Positions 43,727 to 53,497 of a DNA stretch of 64,000 nucleotides are shown piece by piece; the first letter of the stretch is position 1; every line of letters begins with the position of its first letter. The translations under genes and the position numbers were made by a program. The notes beneath the pieces were generated by a model. That model had not been told where the DNA came from, did no database searches, and worked only from the letters and a program-made list of their open reading frames with translations. This stretch comes from Aridibaculum aurantiacum (lineage in GTDB: Bacteria; Bacteroidota; Bacteroidia; Chitinophagales; Chitinophagaceae), in the NCBI RefSeq assembly GCF_017355875.1, contig NZ_JAFEWC010000001.1, positions 1,488,001 through 1,552,000 on the forward strand, in the 5' to 3' direction.

Positions 43727-44626
43727 ATGTCATTAAAAGATACATTAAGAGGAACAGGTGTGGCCCTTGTTACGCCTTTTACAGAATCTAAAGAAGTAGA
43801 TTTTGACGCACTTAATAATTTAATAGATTTCGTTTTGCACGGTGGCGTTGAATACCTGGTGGTATTGGGAACGACCGGCGAAACACCAACCCTTACTAAA
43901 CAGGAGAAGGTAGATATACTTCAATTTGTTTACAATAAAGTACAGCAAACTGTTCCTGTAGTTGTTGGTATTGGGGGTAATAATACCAATGAGATCATCA
44001 AAGATCTTGAGGTGCTTCCGATAGATAAGGCTACCGCAGTTTTAAGTGCAAGTCCATATTACAATAAACCATCGCAGCAGGGATTGTTTGAGCATTACCA
44101 GCTGTTTGCTGAAGCTTCGCCTAAGCCAGTTATATTGTACAATGTTCCCGGCCGCACAGGAAGTAATATTTCTGCAGAAACCACACTGCGTCTTGCTCAT
44201 GCTTCTGATAATATTCAAGGTATAAAAGAAGCAAGCGGTAACATGGTTCAGTGCATGCATATACTGCGCAACAAACCTTCTGAATTCTTAGTTACAAGTG
44301 GCGATGATCACCTTACGCTTCCGCTGATTGCTGCGGGAATGGATGGTGTTATTAGCGTTGCAGCCAATTGCTATCCTAAAGAATTTTCGCAAATGGTTCG
44401 CTCTAGCCTCAACAATGAATACAGGGAAGCACGAGGATTTCATTACAAATTGTTGGAATGTTTCGACCTGCTTTTTGCAGAGAACAATCCTGCAGGTGTA
44501 AAAGCATTCTTAGCAGAACTAGGTGTTATTAAAAATCACTTGCGATTACCTCTCACTCCATTGTCAGATGGGGTACATCAGAAGATCAAAATATTCATAG
44601 AGAATTTTAACCAACAGAAATTGTAG
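43727..44626 (+). CDS. dapA: 4-hydroxy-tetrahydrodipicolinate synthase
   Basis: 299-residue (beta/alpha)8-barrel aldolase that joins pyruvate and aspartate semialdehyde in the lysine/diaminopimelate pathway. The Schiff-base Lys is in GIKEASGNM (about 164). Other hallmarks are the GTTGETPTLTKQEK entry, YYNKPSQQG, and YNVPGRTG with the conserved Tyr. It lies 9 bp after accA. Confidence 0.97.
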   Translation: MSLKDTLRGTGVALVTPFTESKEVDFDALNNLIDFVLHGGVEYLVVLGTTGETPTLTKQEKVDILQFVYNKVQQTVPVVVGIGGNNTNEIIKDLEVLPIDKATAVLSASPYYNKPSQQGLFEHYQLFAEASPKPVILYNVPGRTGSNISAETTLRLAHASDNIQGIKEASGNMVQCMHILRNKPSEFLVTSGDDHLTLPLIAAGMDGVISVAANCYPKEFSQMVRSSLNNEYREARGFHYKLLECFDLLFAENNPAGVKAFLAELGVIKNHLRLPLTPLSDGVHQKIKIFIENFNQQKL

Positions 44627-44698
44627 TGATACGGTTTTCTTTTTTAACAGCATCTTCTGGTGGCATGGTTTTACTTTGAGGAACATTAACTTCAACCC

Positions 44699-45835
44699 AT
44701 GAAGAATATTTTTCTATTGCTATTGCTGGCGGTAATGAACCTGCCGGCTTTTAGTCAATACACCCTACGCCTGGTAGTAAATGAAGTAGCTACTAAAAAA
44801 CAGGATGATATTTATGTAGCTGGATCTTTCAACAATTGGAACCCGAAAGATGAGAAGTATAAACTGAAGCCTTTTGGAACAAGTAGAAAAGCAATTGTCA
44901 TCAAAGAGCTGGCTCCAGGAAAGTATCAATACAAATTTACCAGGGGTGGTTGGGATAAAGTACAAACCACAGCTAAAGGAGAAGATATGCAAAACTTAGA
45001 AGTTGATGTAACAGGAGATGTTTCGCAAAACCATGATATTGATGGTTGGCAAGACGACTATCCTGAAAGAGCAAAACCAAACACAGCTACCTCGCAGGTT
45101 AAAATATTGGATAATGCTTTTGCCATTCCGCAACTTAATCGTACGCGACGGATCTGGGTTTATTTGCCCAAAGGCTACGAAACCAGCAAGAAGACATACC
45201 CTGTGTTGTATATGCACGATGGTCAAAATCTTTTCAGCGAGCATACAGCATCTTTTGGCGAATGGGGTGTGGATGAAGCAATGGACACTCTTATTGCCCG
45301 CACACGAAAAGAAGTAATCATTGTTGGTATAGACAATGGCGGCGACAAACGTTTGCAGGAATACAATCCATACGATCACCAGGAATTTGGTAAAGGTGAA
45401 GGAGGTCAATATGTCGAGTTCATCACCAATACGCTGAAACCTTTTATTGATAATAAATACCGCACTCAACGTGATGCTGTAGGCACTTATATAGCAGGTA
45501 GCAGTATGGGTGGCTTGATAAGCATGTATGCCATTGCTAAATATCCGCATGTGTTTGGTGGGGCAGGTATCTTTTCACCAGCTTTTTGGACGGCTCCGGC
45601 AATTTATGATGAAGTAAAAAATGCTGATTGGCAGAAGGCAAAACCAAAGTTGTTTTTTTACGCCGGAGGAAAAGAGAGCGACCAGATGGTGCCTGATATG
45701 GATAAGATGATCAAACTTATTCAGCAAAAAGGAAACTACAACATTAGGAGGGTGATGGCACCTTTAGGTAAACATAATGAGCCAACCTGGCGCAGCGAAT
45801 TCCCTGAATTCTTTACGTTTATTTCCAGCAATTAG
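44699..45835 (+). CDS. Secreted esterase (CE1/Esterase D type) with N-terminal CBM48-like domain
   Basis: 378 residues; signal peptide ends near FSQ (20). Residues about 22-110 form a glycogen-binding-like Ig domain (VAGSFNNWNPKDEKYKLKPFG...KYQYKFTRGGWDKV), CBM48 type. Residues 130-378 are an alpha/beta-hydrolase of the esterase D family: WVYLPKGY, VLYMHDGQNLF, and GSSMGGLISMYA, the nucleophile elbow with catalytic Ser. A late PLGKHNEPTWR holds the His. It may cleave feruloyl or other esters from saccharides, or a siderophore ester. 72 bp after dapA, probably its own transcription unit. Confidence 0.9.
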   Translation: MKNIFLLLLLAVMNLPAFSQYTLRLVVNEVATKKQDDIYVAGSFNNWNPKDEKYKLKPFGTSRKAIVIKELAPGKYQYKFTRGGWDKVQTTAKGEDMQNLEVDVTGDVSQNHDIDGWQDDYPERAKPNTATSQVKILDNAFAIPQLNRTRRIWVYLPKGYETSKKTYPVLYMHDGQNLFSEHTASFGEWGVDEAMDTLIARTRKEVIIVGIDNGGDKRLQEYNPYDHQEFGKGEGGQYVEFITNTLKPFIDNKYRTQRDAVGTYIAGSSMGGLISMYAIAKYPHVFGGAGIFSPAFWTAPAIYDEVKNADWQKAKPKLFFYAGGKESDQMVPDMDKMIKLIQQKGNYNIRRVMAPLGKHNEPTWRSEFPEFFTFISSN

Positions 45836-45915
45836 GCGATATTCAACAAACGAAATATTAGTAGGTGGTTGTTATTACAATCACCTTTTTTATAACCAAC
45901 TACCTAACCCATCTC

Positions 45916-47070
45916 ATGAAGAAGTTTCTTCTCTTCCTGCTTTCCCTATTCAGCTTTACCCTGTCGCAAGCACAGGAAATGGTGTATGCAAGAAAACTCG
46001 TTGATACACTCACCTCGCCCTACTTCTGGGGAAGAGGATATACCAAAAATGGCATGGCAAAGGCAGCTGAATTCATAGCTGCTGAGATGAAAGAACTTGG
46101 ATTGAAACCAATGAGCAATAAAGGCTACCTCCAGGAATTTTCTTTTCCCGTCAATGCATTTCCTGGTAAAATGGAAGTATCCATTAATGGAAAACTTCTG
46201 ACACCCGGGAAAGATTTTATTGTATCACCAGATAGCAGAAGTGTGCGCACAAAAACTGCACTTCAGCAAAATGACTCCGTTACTTTTTTAGCAGCTGCAG
46301 ATCGCCTTCTTGTTACTTTAGAAGATAAACTAACATGGTCAGTAGCGCCTGCACAGGCAGATTTCACGCATGTGATGATTGCTAAGAAGGTGCTGGATCA
46401 AAAGCCGGAGAATATTTCTATAAATGTAGATGCAAAGTTGTTTAACAGCTTCTCTGCATCCAATGTATGTGGGCTGGTAAAAGGCACTACTCAGCCTGAT
46501 TCACTTATTGTTTTTACGGCACATTACGATCATTTAGGTGGCCTTGGTTCCGATACTTATTTCCCAGGTGCAAACGACAATGCCAGTGGTATTTCGCTTT
46601 TACTAAACCTGGCCAAATATTATGCTGCTAATCCTCAACCATACAGTATGGCTTTCATTGCTTTTGCTGGTGAAGAAGCAGGGCTGGTGGGTTCAAAGTT
46701 TTTCACCAACAATCCTTTGGTTCCTTTGAATTCCATCAGGTTCTTAATAAATGTTGATTTGGTTGGAACAGGTGAAGAAGGCATCACTGTAGTGAATGCC
46801 ACAGAATATGTTCAGGAGTTCGCTCAGTTGAATAAGATCAATGATGAGTATAAGTTGCTTCAAAAAATAAATGCACGTGGTAAGGCTGCCAACAGCGATC
46901 ATTACTGGTTTTCAGAGAAAGGCGTACCCGCTTTCTTTCTGTATACGCTTGGAGGAATAGCAGCTTACCATGATGTACATGATAAAGGAGCAACACTTCC
47001 TCTTACAGAGTTTATTGATGTAATGAAATTGGTAATAAAGTTCAATGAATGGCTAATGGGTAAGCACTAG
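45916..47070 (+). CDS. M28-family metallopeptidase, secreted
   Basis: 384 residues from the ATG at 45916 (MKKFLLFLLSLFSFTLSQAQ), a clear signal peptide; a GTG start at 45865 adds 17 residues. M28 aminopeptidase: metal ligands in FTAHYDHLGG (His), GANDNASGISLL (bridging Asp), FAGEEAGLVGSKFF (Glu pair; first is the base), NVDLVG (Asp) and the final AYHDVHDKG (His). It releases amino acids from peptides in the periplasm. The stop TAG overlaps the stop of the convergent RNase Z gene (CTAG). Confidence 0.93.
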   Translation: MKKFLLFLLSLFSFTLSQAQEMVYARKLVDTLTSPYFWGRGYTKNGMAKAAEFIAAEMKELGLKPMSNKGYLQEFSFPVNAFPGKMEVSINGKLLTPGKDFIVSPDSRSVRTKTALQQNDSVTFLAAADRLLVTLEDKLTWSVAPAQADFTHVMIAKKVLDQKPENISINVDAKLFNSFSASNVCGLVKGTTQPDSLIVFTAHYDHLGGLGSDTYFPGANDNASGISLLLNLAKYYAANPQPYSMAFIAFAGEEAGLVGSKFFTNNPLVPLNSIRFLINVDLVGTGEEGITVVNATEYVQEFAQLNKINDEYKLLQKINARGKAANSDHYWFSEKGVPAFFLYTLGGIAAYHDVHDKGATLPLTEFIDVMKLVIKFNEWLMGKH

Positions 47071-47972
47071 TCGATCCTGTAGCTAACGCCCTCCAGTGCT
47101 AGTTCTGTATTAGGAAATACAGCTTGTGCTTCTTTGGCAAATTGGTCAAGATTTTCATATTTGCTGCTAAAGTGTCCTATCAAGAGTTTCTTAGCGTTTG
47201 CTTTTATGGCTATGTCGGCAGCTTGTGTTGTAGTAGAATGAAACCTCAAGTAAGCTCTGTCTTCCAGTTCCTTTAGGTAAGTGGTTTCATGATAGAGTAA
47301 GCTTACATCTTTTATTTTTTCAGCTATGGCAGGTGTATAGGCAGTATCTGCAGCATAAGCATAGCTACGTGCTGGTGCATTCTGTAAGGTTACTTCTTCA
47401 TTTTTTATAACAGCACCTTCATTGGAAACAACGTCTTCTCCAAGTTTCAAACGTTCAAATGCTTCAGACTCCAGGTGGTATTTCTTGATGCTGTCTTTGT
47501 TAATCTTCCGTGGTGTTTTCTTTTCCCTGAAAACAAAACCCCAACATTCTATCCTATGATTTACTTTAAACGTCTCTACCGTATACCGGGGATCATCCAC
47601 CAATAATTCTTCTTTAGTAAGCGGATGGAAATGCAGTTTGTATGGAAGTGTAGTATCGGCAGCTACTAGTATAGCATCAAGTATACCTTTCATAGCAGGA
47701 GGTGCAAACAAGTAAAGATCATTTTCTCTGCCTAGTAACCCCATGCTGGTGATGAGGCCAGGCAAACCAAAATAATGGTCGCCGTGCATGTGCGAAATAA
47801 AGATGTGATTAATGCGGCTCCTTTTGATCTTATAACGAGATAACTGCATTTGCGTGCCTTCACCACAATCTACTAAAAACTGGAACTGATCTAATGTAAC
47901 CACCTGCGACGTAGGGTGCCTGTCATATGCTGGAAGCGCTGAGTTATTGCCTAGGATGGTTACGCCAAACAT
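47067..47972 (-). CDS. rnz: Ribonuclease Z
   Basis: 301-residue metallo-beta-lactamase-fold endonuclease that trims the 3' end of tRNA precursors. The zinc motif is FISHMHGDHYFGLPGL (HxHxDH), with LLYHETTYL and FHSTTTQAADIA (His) later. The tRNAs in the window do not encode CCA, which fits a need for RNase Z. It follows the STAS gene on the same strand by 124 bp, with a terminator between. Confidence 0.96.
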   Translation of the reverse strand: MFGVTILGNNSALPAYDRHPTSQVVTLDQFQFLVDCGEGTQMQLSRYKIKRSRINHIFISHMHGDHYFGLPGLITSMGLLGRENDLYLFAPPAMKGILDAILVAADTTLPYKLHFHPLTKEELLVDDPRYTVETFKVNHRIECWGFVFREKKTPRKINKDSIKKYHLESEAFERLKLGEDVVSNEGAVIKNEEVTLQNAPARSYAYAADTAYTPAIAEKIKDVSLLYHETTYLKELEDRAYLRFHSTTTQAADIAIKANAKKLLIGHFSSKYENLDQFAKEAQAVFPNTELALEGVSYRID

Positions 47973-48054
47973 TAATTGAAATCTTTTTTCTTGCTAAAGT
48001 AAATCTTAGGAATTGGTTGTTGAGATTTATGCAACAACATTACCTTGTTGCAAT

Positions 48055-48098
48055 ATCAAATAAAAAAACCAAAAACCATTCGGCGAAAAAGAACGGTT
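48055..48098 (-). terminator. Intrinsic terminator between the STAS gene and rnz
   Basis: Minus-strand stem AACCGTTC/GAATGGTT (one G-U), 9-nt loop, then TTTGGTTTTTTTATTTG. Confidence 0.7.
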
Positions 48099-48498
48099 AA
48101 TCGTTTTTCGCAGGAAATTCACCATCGGTGCCATCCAGTAGTTCCCGTTCTATTTCTTCCATTTGAACGATATCCCAGGCTTCGCTTTCAGTGGGTGTAA
48201 TGTTCATTACTTCCAGCAATTCTAATTCTTCAAGTTTTTGTTCTACTGGATCCTGGAGACCACATATAACAAAGGAAGCATTGTTTTCATAGAAGCTTTG
48301 TTGCAAACGTGCAAGTTGCTCTGCCGCATCATCATCAATAGCTGTCACCTCGTCTAGTTTCAATACCACGTTGGAGATCTCTTCATGTAGAAATTTCGTA
48401 ACTACTTGGGCAAGGTCTGCTGCTATATTGGCAGCTATATTTTGATCGATTACTGTTATAACATGAAATTTCTCTTTGGTATCAATTTTGACCTGCAT
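48097..48498 (-). CDS. STAS-domain protein
   Basis: 133 residues with a STAS/anti-sigma-antagonist-like fold: strand and helix order VKIDTKEKFHVITVIDQNIAAN... VVLKLDEVTAIDDDAAEQLARLQ... ASFVICGLQDPVEQKLEELELLEVMNITPTESEA. The Ser/Thr phosphorylation position (D-S-S in SpoIIAA) reads IDDDA here, so phospho-switching is unlikely. An acidic tail follows (EEIERELLDGTDGEF). It lies between divergent clpC and the RNase Z gene. Regulatory role inferred only. Confidence 0.75.
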   Translation of the reverse strand: MQVKIDTKEKFHVITVIDQNIAANIAADLAQVVTKFLHEEISNVVLKLDEVTAIDDDAAEQLARLQQSFYENNASFVICGLQDPVEQKLEELELLEVMNITPTESEAWDIVQMEEIERELLDGTDGEFPAKND

Positions 48499-48590
48499 TA
48501 GATTAAAGTTTGATTAACAGGTGTGTATAAATGCTACACCTAAGGCTTCAAATTTATTCGTTATTATTGTATCAACGCAATTTAAACCTT

Positions 48591-51125
48591 ATGGATAATA
48601 ATTTTTCGGCCCAGGTAAAGGAGATCATTTCGTTCAGCAGGGAGGAAGCGCTCCGGCTGGGAAATGATTTCATTGGAACCGAACACTTACTGCTTGGTTT
48701 GATTCGTGAGGGTGAGAATACAGCTATCCGCATACTAAAAACATTGAATGTAGACCTGTATGAATTACGCAAAGAAGTAGAACTGGCAGTTAAAGATAAA
48801 ACGGGCAAAAACATAGCAAACATAAACAGCTTGCCGCTTACTAAGCAGGCTGAAAAAGTTATACGTGTTACAGTACTCGAAGCTAAAGCTCTTAAAAGCC
48901 CGCTGGTAGAAACTGAGCACCTTATGCTTTCAATCCTAAAGAACAAAGAAAACATCGCAACACAAATTTTAAATCAATTTGATGTAGACTACGACATCTT
49001 TAGAAATGAATTAGGTATGGTAAGAAGCAATGACCCGCGCAGCGAGTACACTGAAGACAACGATGATGACTTTGATGAAGAAAGAAGAGGTTACTCTCAA
49101 CAACAGAAAAGCAAGCAACAAAGCAATGCAAAAAGCAAAACGCCTGTGCTTGACAATTTTGGACGTGATATAACCAAATTGGCAGAAAGCGGATCTCTTG
49201 ACCCAATTGTAGGTCGCGAAAAAGAGATTGAGCGTGTAAGCCAGATATTAAGTCGTCGTAAAAAGAATAACCCTATTCTTATTGGAGAACCTGGTGTGGG
49301 TAAAACAGCGATCGTTGAAGGTTTGGCCCTTCGCATCGTTCAGCGTAAGGTAAGCCGTGTACTTTTCGACAAGCGTGTAATTAGCCTTGACCTTGCTGCG
49401 CTGGTAGCCGGTACCAAGTACCGTGGCCAGTTTGAAGAAAGGATGAAAGCTATCATGAACGAATTGGAGAAGAACCGCGACGTAATTCTTTTCATCGATG
49501 AGATACACACAATTGTAGGTGCCGGTGGAGCGAGTGGTTCACTCGATGCTTCGAACATCTTTAAGCCAGCACTGGCTCGTGGAGAACTGCAATGCATTGG
49601 TGCTTCTACTTTGGATGAGTATCGCATGTACATTGAAAAGGATGGTGCGTTGGATCGTCGTTTCCAAAAGGTGATGGTAGATCCGCCTAGTGTAGATGAG
49701 ACCATTCAAATTCTTACAAATATCCAGAGCAAATACGAGGATTACCACAGCGTATCTTACTCACCAGATGCTATTGAAGCATGTGTGAAGTTGAGTGACC
49801 GCTATATGACTGACAGGTTGCTGCCAGACAAAGCAATTGATGTGTTGGATGAAGTAGGTGCAAGAGTGCATTTGAAGAACATCAATGTGCCGGAAGAAAT
49901 CCTGGAATTAGAGAAGAAAATAGAAGATATAAAACTGGAGAAAAACAAGGTTGTAAAAAGCCAGCGTTTTGAAGAAGCTGCTGCCCTTCGCGATACAGAA
50001 AAGCGATTGGGTGAAGCTTTGGAAAAAGCAAAACTCCAGTGGGAAGAAGAAAGCAAGAACAAGCGCTACCCGATAGATGATGAAGCCATTGCCGAAGTAG
50101 TAAGCATGATGACAGGTATACCTGTTAAGCGTATGGTGGAAGCCGAAACTGAAAAGCTTCGCCGTATGGGTGATGACATGAAAGGTATGGTGGTAGGACA
50201 ACCTGAAGCCATTGAAAAAGTTACCAAAGCTATTCAACGTAACAGGGTAGGTCTAAAAGATCCAAAGAAGCCAATTGGTACCTTCATCTTCCTTGGTCCT
50301 ACAGGTGTTGGTAAAACTGAGTTGGCACGTGCACTTGCCCGTTACATGTTCGACAGTGAAGATGCGCTTATCCGTATTGACATGAGTGAGTACATGGAGA
50401 AGTTTACCGTTAGCCGCTTAGTAGGTGCGCCTCCGGGTTATGTTGGATACGAAGAAGGTGGACAGCTTACTGAAAAAGTTCGCCGTAAGCCTTATAGTGT
50501 GGTACTGTTGGATGAGATTGAGAAAGCTCACCCGGATATTTACAACATCCTGCTACAGGTGCTTGACGATGGTCAACTGACAGATGGTCTGGGTAGAAAG
50601 ATCGACTTCAAGAATACGTTGATCATCATGACCTCTAACATTGGTGTACGCCAGTTGAAGGAGTTCGGTGATGGAGTTGGATTTGCAACAGCAAGCAGAG
50701 TTCAGAATGCTGAAGAAAACAACAAAGCAGTTATTGAAAAAGCTTTGAAACGTACTTTCTCTCCAGAGTTCCTGAACCGTATTGATGATGTGGTGATTTT
50801 CAACTCTCTGACAAAAGAGAACATCTTCGAGATCATCGACATCCTGATGAAAGGAGTAATGAAGCGTTTGGCAGGATTAGGTTTCCATTTAGAAATCACA
50901 TCAGAAGCTAAAGACTTCATTGCTGATAAAGGATACGATGTACAGTTTGGTGCTCGTCCTTTGCACAGGGCCATCCAGAAATACCTGGAAGATCCGTTAG
51001 CTGAAGAAATACTAAACATGAACGTGAAACATGGCGATCTTTTAGTTGCTGATTTAGATAAAGAGAATATGAAAATTTTCTTTACGCTAAAGGCAAAGCA
51101 GGAAGTAGAAGAGACAAAACCATAA
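48591..51125 (+). CDS. clpC: ClpC-type AAA+ unfoldase, ATPase subunit of Clp protease
   Basis: 844 residues from the ATG at 48591. It unfolds substrates and feeds them to ClpP. Order: double Clp N-domain (1 to about 150, [27 protein letters not shown]), D1 with [13 protein letters not shown] (Walker A) and [10 protein letters not shown] (Walker B), a UVR-type coiled coil in the middle ([28 protein letters not shown]), then D2 with [12 protein letters not shown] and [12 protein letters not shown]. The VGF loop that docks ClpP is in [11 protein letters not shown] terminator follows. clpP is not in the window. Confidence 0.97.
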   Translation: MDNNFSAQVKEIISFSREEALRLGNDFIGTEHLLLGLIREGENTAIRILKTLNVDLYELRKEVELAVKDKTGKNIANINSLPLTKQAEKVIRVTVLEAKALKSPLVETEHLMLSILKNKENIATQILNQFDVDYDIFRNELGMVRSNDPRSEYTEDNDDDFDEERRGYSQQQKSKQQSNAKSKTPVLDNFGRDITKLAESGSLDPIVGREKEIERVSQILSRRKKNNPILIGEPGVGKTAIVEGLALRIVQRKVSRVLFDKRVISLDLAALVAGTKYRGQFEERMKAIMNELEKNRDVILFIDEIHTIVGAGGASGSLDASNIFKPALARGELQCIGASTLDEYRMYIEKDGALDRRFQKVMVDPPSVDETIQILTNIQSKYEDYHSVSYSPDAIEACVKLSDRYMTDRLLPDKAIDVLDEVGARVHLKNINVPEEILELEKKIEDIKLEKNKVVKSQRFEEAAALRDTEKRLGEALEKAKLQWEEESKNKRYPIDDEAIAEVVSMMTGIPVKRMVEAETEKLRRMGDDMKGMVVGQPEAIEKVTKAIQRNRVGLKDPKKPIGTFIFLGPTGVGKTELARALARYMFDSEDALIRIDMSEYMEKFTVSRLVGAPPGYVGYEEGGQLTEKVRRKPYSVVLLDEIEKAHPDIYNILLQVLDDGQLTDGLGRKIDFKNTLIIMTSNIGVRQLKEFGDGVGFATASRVQNAEENNKAVIEKALKRTFSPEFLNRIDDVVIFNSLTKENIFEIIDILMKGVMKRLAGLGFHLEITSEAKDFIADKGYDVQFGARPLHRAIQKYLEDPLAEEILNMNVKHGDLLVADLDKENMKIFFTLKAKQEVEETKP

Positions 51126-51146
51126 TTGTTCATTTATTGAAATAGA

Positions 51147-51172
51147 AACCACCCACACCGGGTGGTTTTTTT
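51147..51172 (+). terminator. Intrinsic terminator after clpC
   Basis: Stem AACCACCC, loop ACACC, stem GGGTGGTT, then TTTTTATTT. Confidence 0.85.
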
Positions 51173-51446
51173 ATTTAAAGCACATTCCACCATCATTCGC
51201 TGGGAAAGTTCTTCTACAGCAGCAGCTTCTTCATTCTTCTTCATAACTATGGGTGCAGTTGGCACATATATTACGTTTCTTGAGATAAGAAGGTGAAAGT
51301 TGGGTTACCAAAGGTAGAAGTACACAAGTAAGGCTAGTCAGTTGTGTTTAGTTAATAATAAGGGGTTTGCCATTACGGCAGCCCCTTTTTATTACTTTTT
51401 TTTTCAGGTAATTGTTGGCACTTTTGCAGTGTATATGGCACACCCC
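51173..51446 (+). other. Spacer upstream of cmk with terminator-like hairpin
   Basis: No gene is clear here. A GC-rich hairpin lies at 51360-51387 (AAGGGG...CCCCTT, inner TTGCC/GGCA) followed by TTTTT, ending 57 bp before the cmk ATG. CACTTTTG at 51419-51426 is a possible -7 box after it. It may end a small RNA or act as an attenuator. Confidence 0.45.
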
Positions 51447-52148
51447 ATGAAAAAGATCATCATTACCATCGACGGTTATTCATCTTGTGGAAAAAGTACC
51501 TTGGCCAAAGAATTGGCGAAAGAGCTGAATTATGTATTCCTTGATAGTGGTGCTATGTATCGTGCTATCACATTGTACTTTTTACGAAATCATATTGATT
51601 GGAATGATAAGGACGCAGTAGTTGAGGCGCTTCAGAACATTTCCATGGAGTTTATGTACAATAGGGAAACGAATGCCTGCGAGATGTTTTTGAATGACGA
51701 GAACGTGGAATGGTTGATAAGAGATATGCTGGTTGCTGAGAATGTTAGTGAGGTTGCTGCAGTTCGTGAAGTGCGTGAGTTTGCAGTAGCTCAACAAAGA
51801 AAGATGGGCAATGGGAAAGGGATAGTTATGGATGGAAGAGACATCGGTACTACTGTATTCCCAAAAGCGGAATTAAAGATCTTTTTAACTGCTGATCCTT
51901 CAGTAAGGGTGGAAAGGAGATTTAAAGAATTGTACGAACGCAATCCAAATATCACCATTGATGAAGTGAAAGCCAACCTTGAAATGCGTGATTATATTGA
52001 CAGCAATCGCGAGTTTAGTCCACTGCGCCAGGCTAAGGATGCTATTGTGTTGGATAATTCTAATCTTACAGCTAAAGAACAATTGAAGACCGCCCTGAAG
52101 TTAGCTAAGGAAAAAATACAGGATCTTACAACAGCGGCAGCTAATTAG
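51447..52148 (+). CDS. cmk: Cytidylate kinase
   Basis: 233 residues from the ATG at 51447 (MKKIIITIDGYSSCGKSTLAKEL); 51435 is a second choice. It phosphorylates CMP/dCMP. The P-loop is GYSSCGKST; YVFLDSGAMYRAITLYFLR is the nucleotide-binding site; GIVMDGRDIGTTVFP and RVERRFKELYERN follow. The length is typical. The stop overlaps the end of the convergent ispH gene by 8 bp. Confidence 0.95.
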   Translation: MKKIIITIDGYSSCGKSTLAKELAKELNYVFLDSGAMYRAITLYFLRNHIDWNDKDAVVEALQNISMEFMYNRETNACEMFLNDENVEWLIRDMLVAENVSEVAAVREVREFAVAQQRKMGNGKGIVMDGRDIGTTVFPKAELKIFLTADPSVRVERRFKELYERNPNITIDEVKANLEMRDYIDSNREFSPLRQAKDAIVLDNSNLTAKEQLKTALKLAKEKIQDLTTAAAN

Positions 52149-53373
52149 CTACCATCGTTGCTGTTATTTCCTCCATTGATTTTTCTGTTGAAAAATACGA
52201 TACCAGTTTAGCTATCACATCTTCTACAACAGCATCAGGGCAACTAGCACCACTAGTTATTAGAACTTTTACCGGTTCTTCTTTAGGTAAATAATCTACC
52301 GAATGCAGTTCCTGCTTCGTATGAAAATTGAAATGAAGAATTTCTGTTGAAGACAAGATCTTATCTGCACTGCTGATGTAATAAGTTGGCAGTTTTTCTT
52401 CGCAAAGTTCTACCAGGTGGCTTGTATTGCTACTATTATATCCACCTACAACTATAGCAAGATGAGCATCCGTTTCTAATAAACCATACACTGCACTTTG
52501 ATTATCATTAGTTGCATAGCATAGTGTATCGCGGGTATCAGCAAAATGTTGCTCTACATTCGTTTCATCCAGTTGGTAGTGGTTTATCATCACCTGTTTC
52601 AGGTAGTCACTTATAGCCTGCGTATCGCTGGCGAGCATAGTGGTTTGATTGATGACGCCAATTCGCTGCAGGTCCTTCTCTACATCAAATCCTTCTGAAT
52701 AACGACCTCTGAATTCTTCGTAGAAATTTGCTGCAGGCTTTTCACCAGTGATGTATTTGGCAAGCTCCTGCGTCTCATTCATATCATTTACCACAACGGT
52801 AGGAGTATTGGCCGCGCTATGGCTAAAGGTAGCCCTTGTTTCTTCGTGTGAAGGTTTGCCGTGCACTACTATAGAATAGCCTTTCTGTGCAATCTGTTCG
52901 CCCCTGTTCCAAACCTTTTCTACAAACGGGCAGGTGGTGTTATATTTTTCTGTTTGAATTCCAATTGCGTTCAATCTTTCTTCAATGGCTAACGTGGTTC
53001 CAAATGCGGGAATAAGAACAATGTCATCTCCTGTCAGCTCATCCATATCAACCAGCTGGTTGCCTTTGGTATCTTGTAAAAAACGAACCCCACGCTCTTG
53101 CAGGTCAGCATTTACCTGCGGGTTGTGTATCATTTCGCTTAAAAGAAAAATGCGTCTTCCCGGATTTTCATCTACTGTTCTGAAAGCAATCTCAATGGCA
53201 TTTTCTACCCCATAACAAAAACCAAAGTGTCGGGCAAGGTAAACCTGCACCGGGCCAAAATCAAGCAGGGTGGGAGTGAAGTCTTTTTTTAGTTTATCTG
53301 CTTTTTTCCGGTTATGCTTTATAGCACTTATAAGCTTGCTGCGGTAGTTGGTGGGAACGTTGAACTGCTTCAT
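52141..53373 (-). CDS. ispH: 4-hydroxy-3-methylbut-2-enyl diphosphate reductase
   Basis: 410 residues from the ATG at 53373 (MKQFNVPTNYRSKLI). Last enzyme of the MEP isoprenoid pathway, a 4Fe-4S protein. The three cluster-binding Cys lie in FGFCYGVENAIEIA, NTTCPFVEKVWNRG and SGASCPDAVVEDV. Additional motifs include SEMIHNPQVN with the conserved His. The extended N-terminus is common in Bacteroidota. It sits divergent from the GH13 gene, with no metabolic link. Confidence 0.95.
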   Translation of the reverse strand: MKQFNVPTNYRSKLISAIKHNRKKADKLKKDFTPTLLDFGPVQVYLARHFGFCYGVENAIEIAFRTVDENPGRRIFLLSEMIHNPQVNADLQERGVRFLQDTKGNQLVDMDELTGDDIVLIPAFGTTLAIEERLNAIGIQTEKYNTTCPFVEKVWNRGEQIAQKGYSIVVHGKPSHEETRATFSHSAANTPTVVVNDMNETQELAKYITGEKPAANFYEEFRGRYSEGFDVEKDLQRIGVINQTTMLASDTQAISDYLKQVMINHYQLDETNVEQHFADTRDTLCYATNDNQSAVYGLLETDAHLAIVVGGYNSSNTSHLVELCEEKLPTYYISSADKILSSTEILHFNFHTKQELHSVDYLPKEEPVKVLITSGASCPDAVVEDVIAKLVSYFSTEKSMEEITATMVAN

Positions 53374-53497
53374 AGATGTATAACGGCTGCGAAGATACAA
53401 ACTGGAGCAGGAATAGATATGTTAAGCTGTAATAGCCTATTTTTAAGCATACGATTGCTGCCGCTAAACCAAACACCTTCACTTAGACCTTTACATT

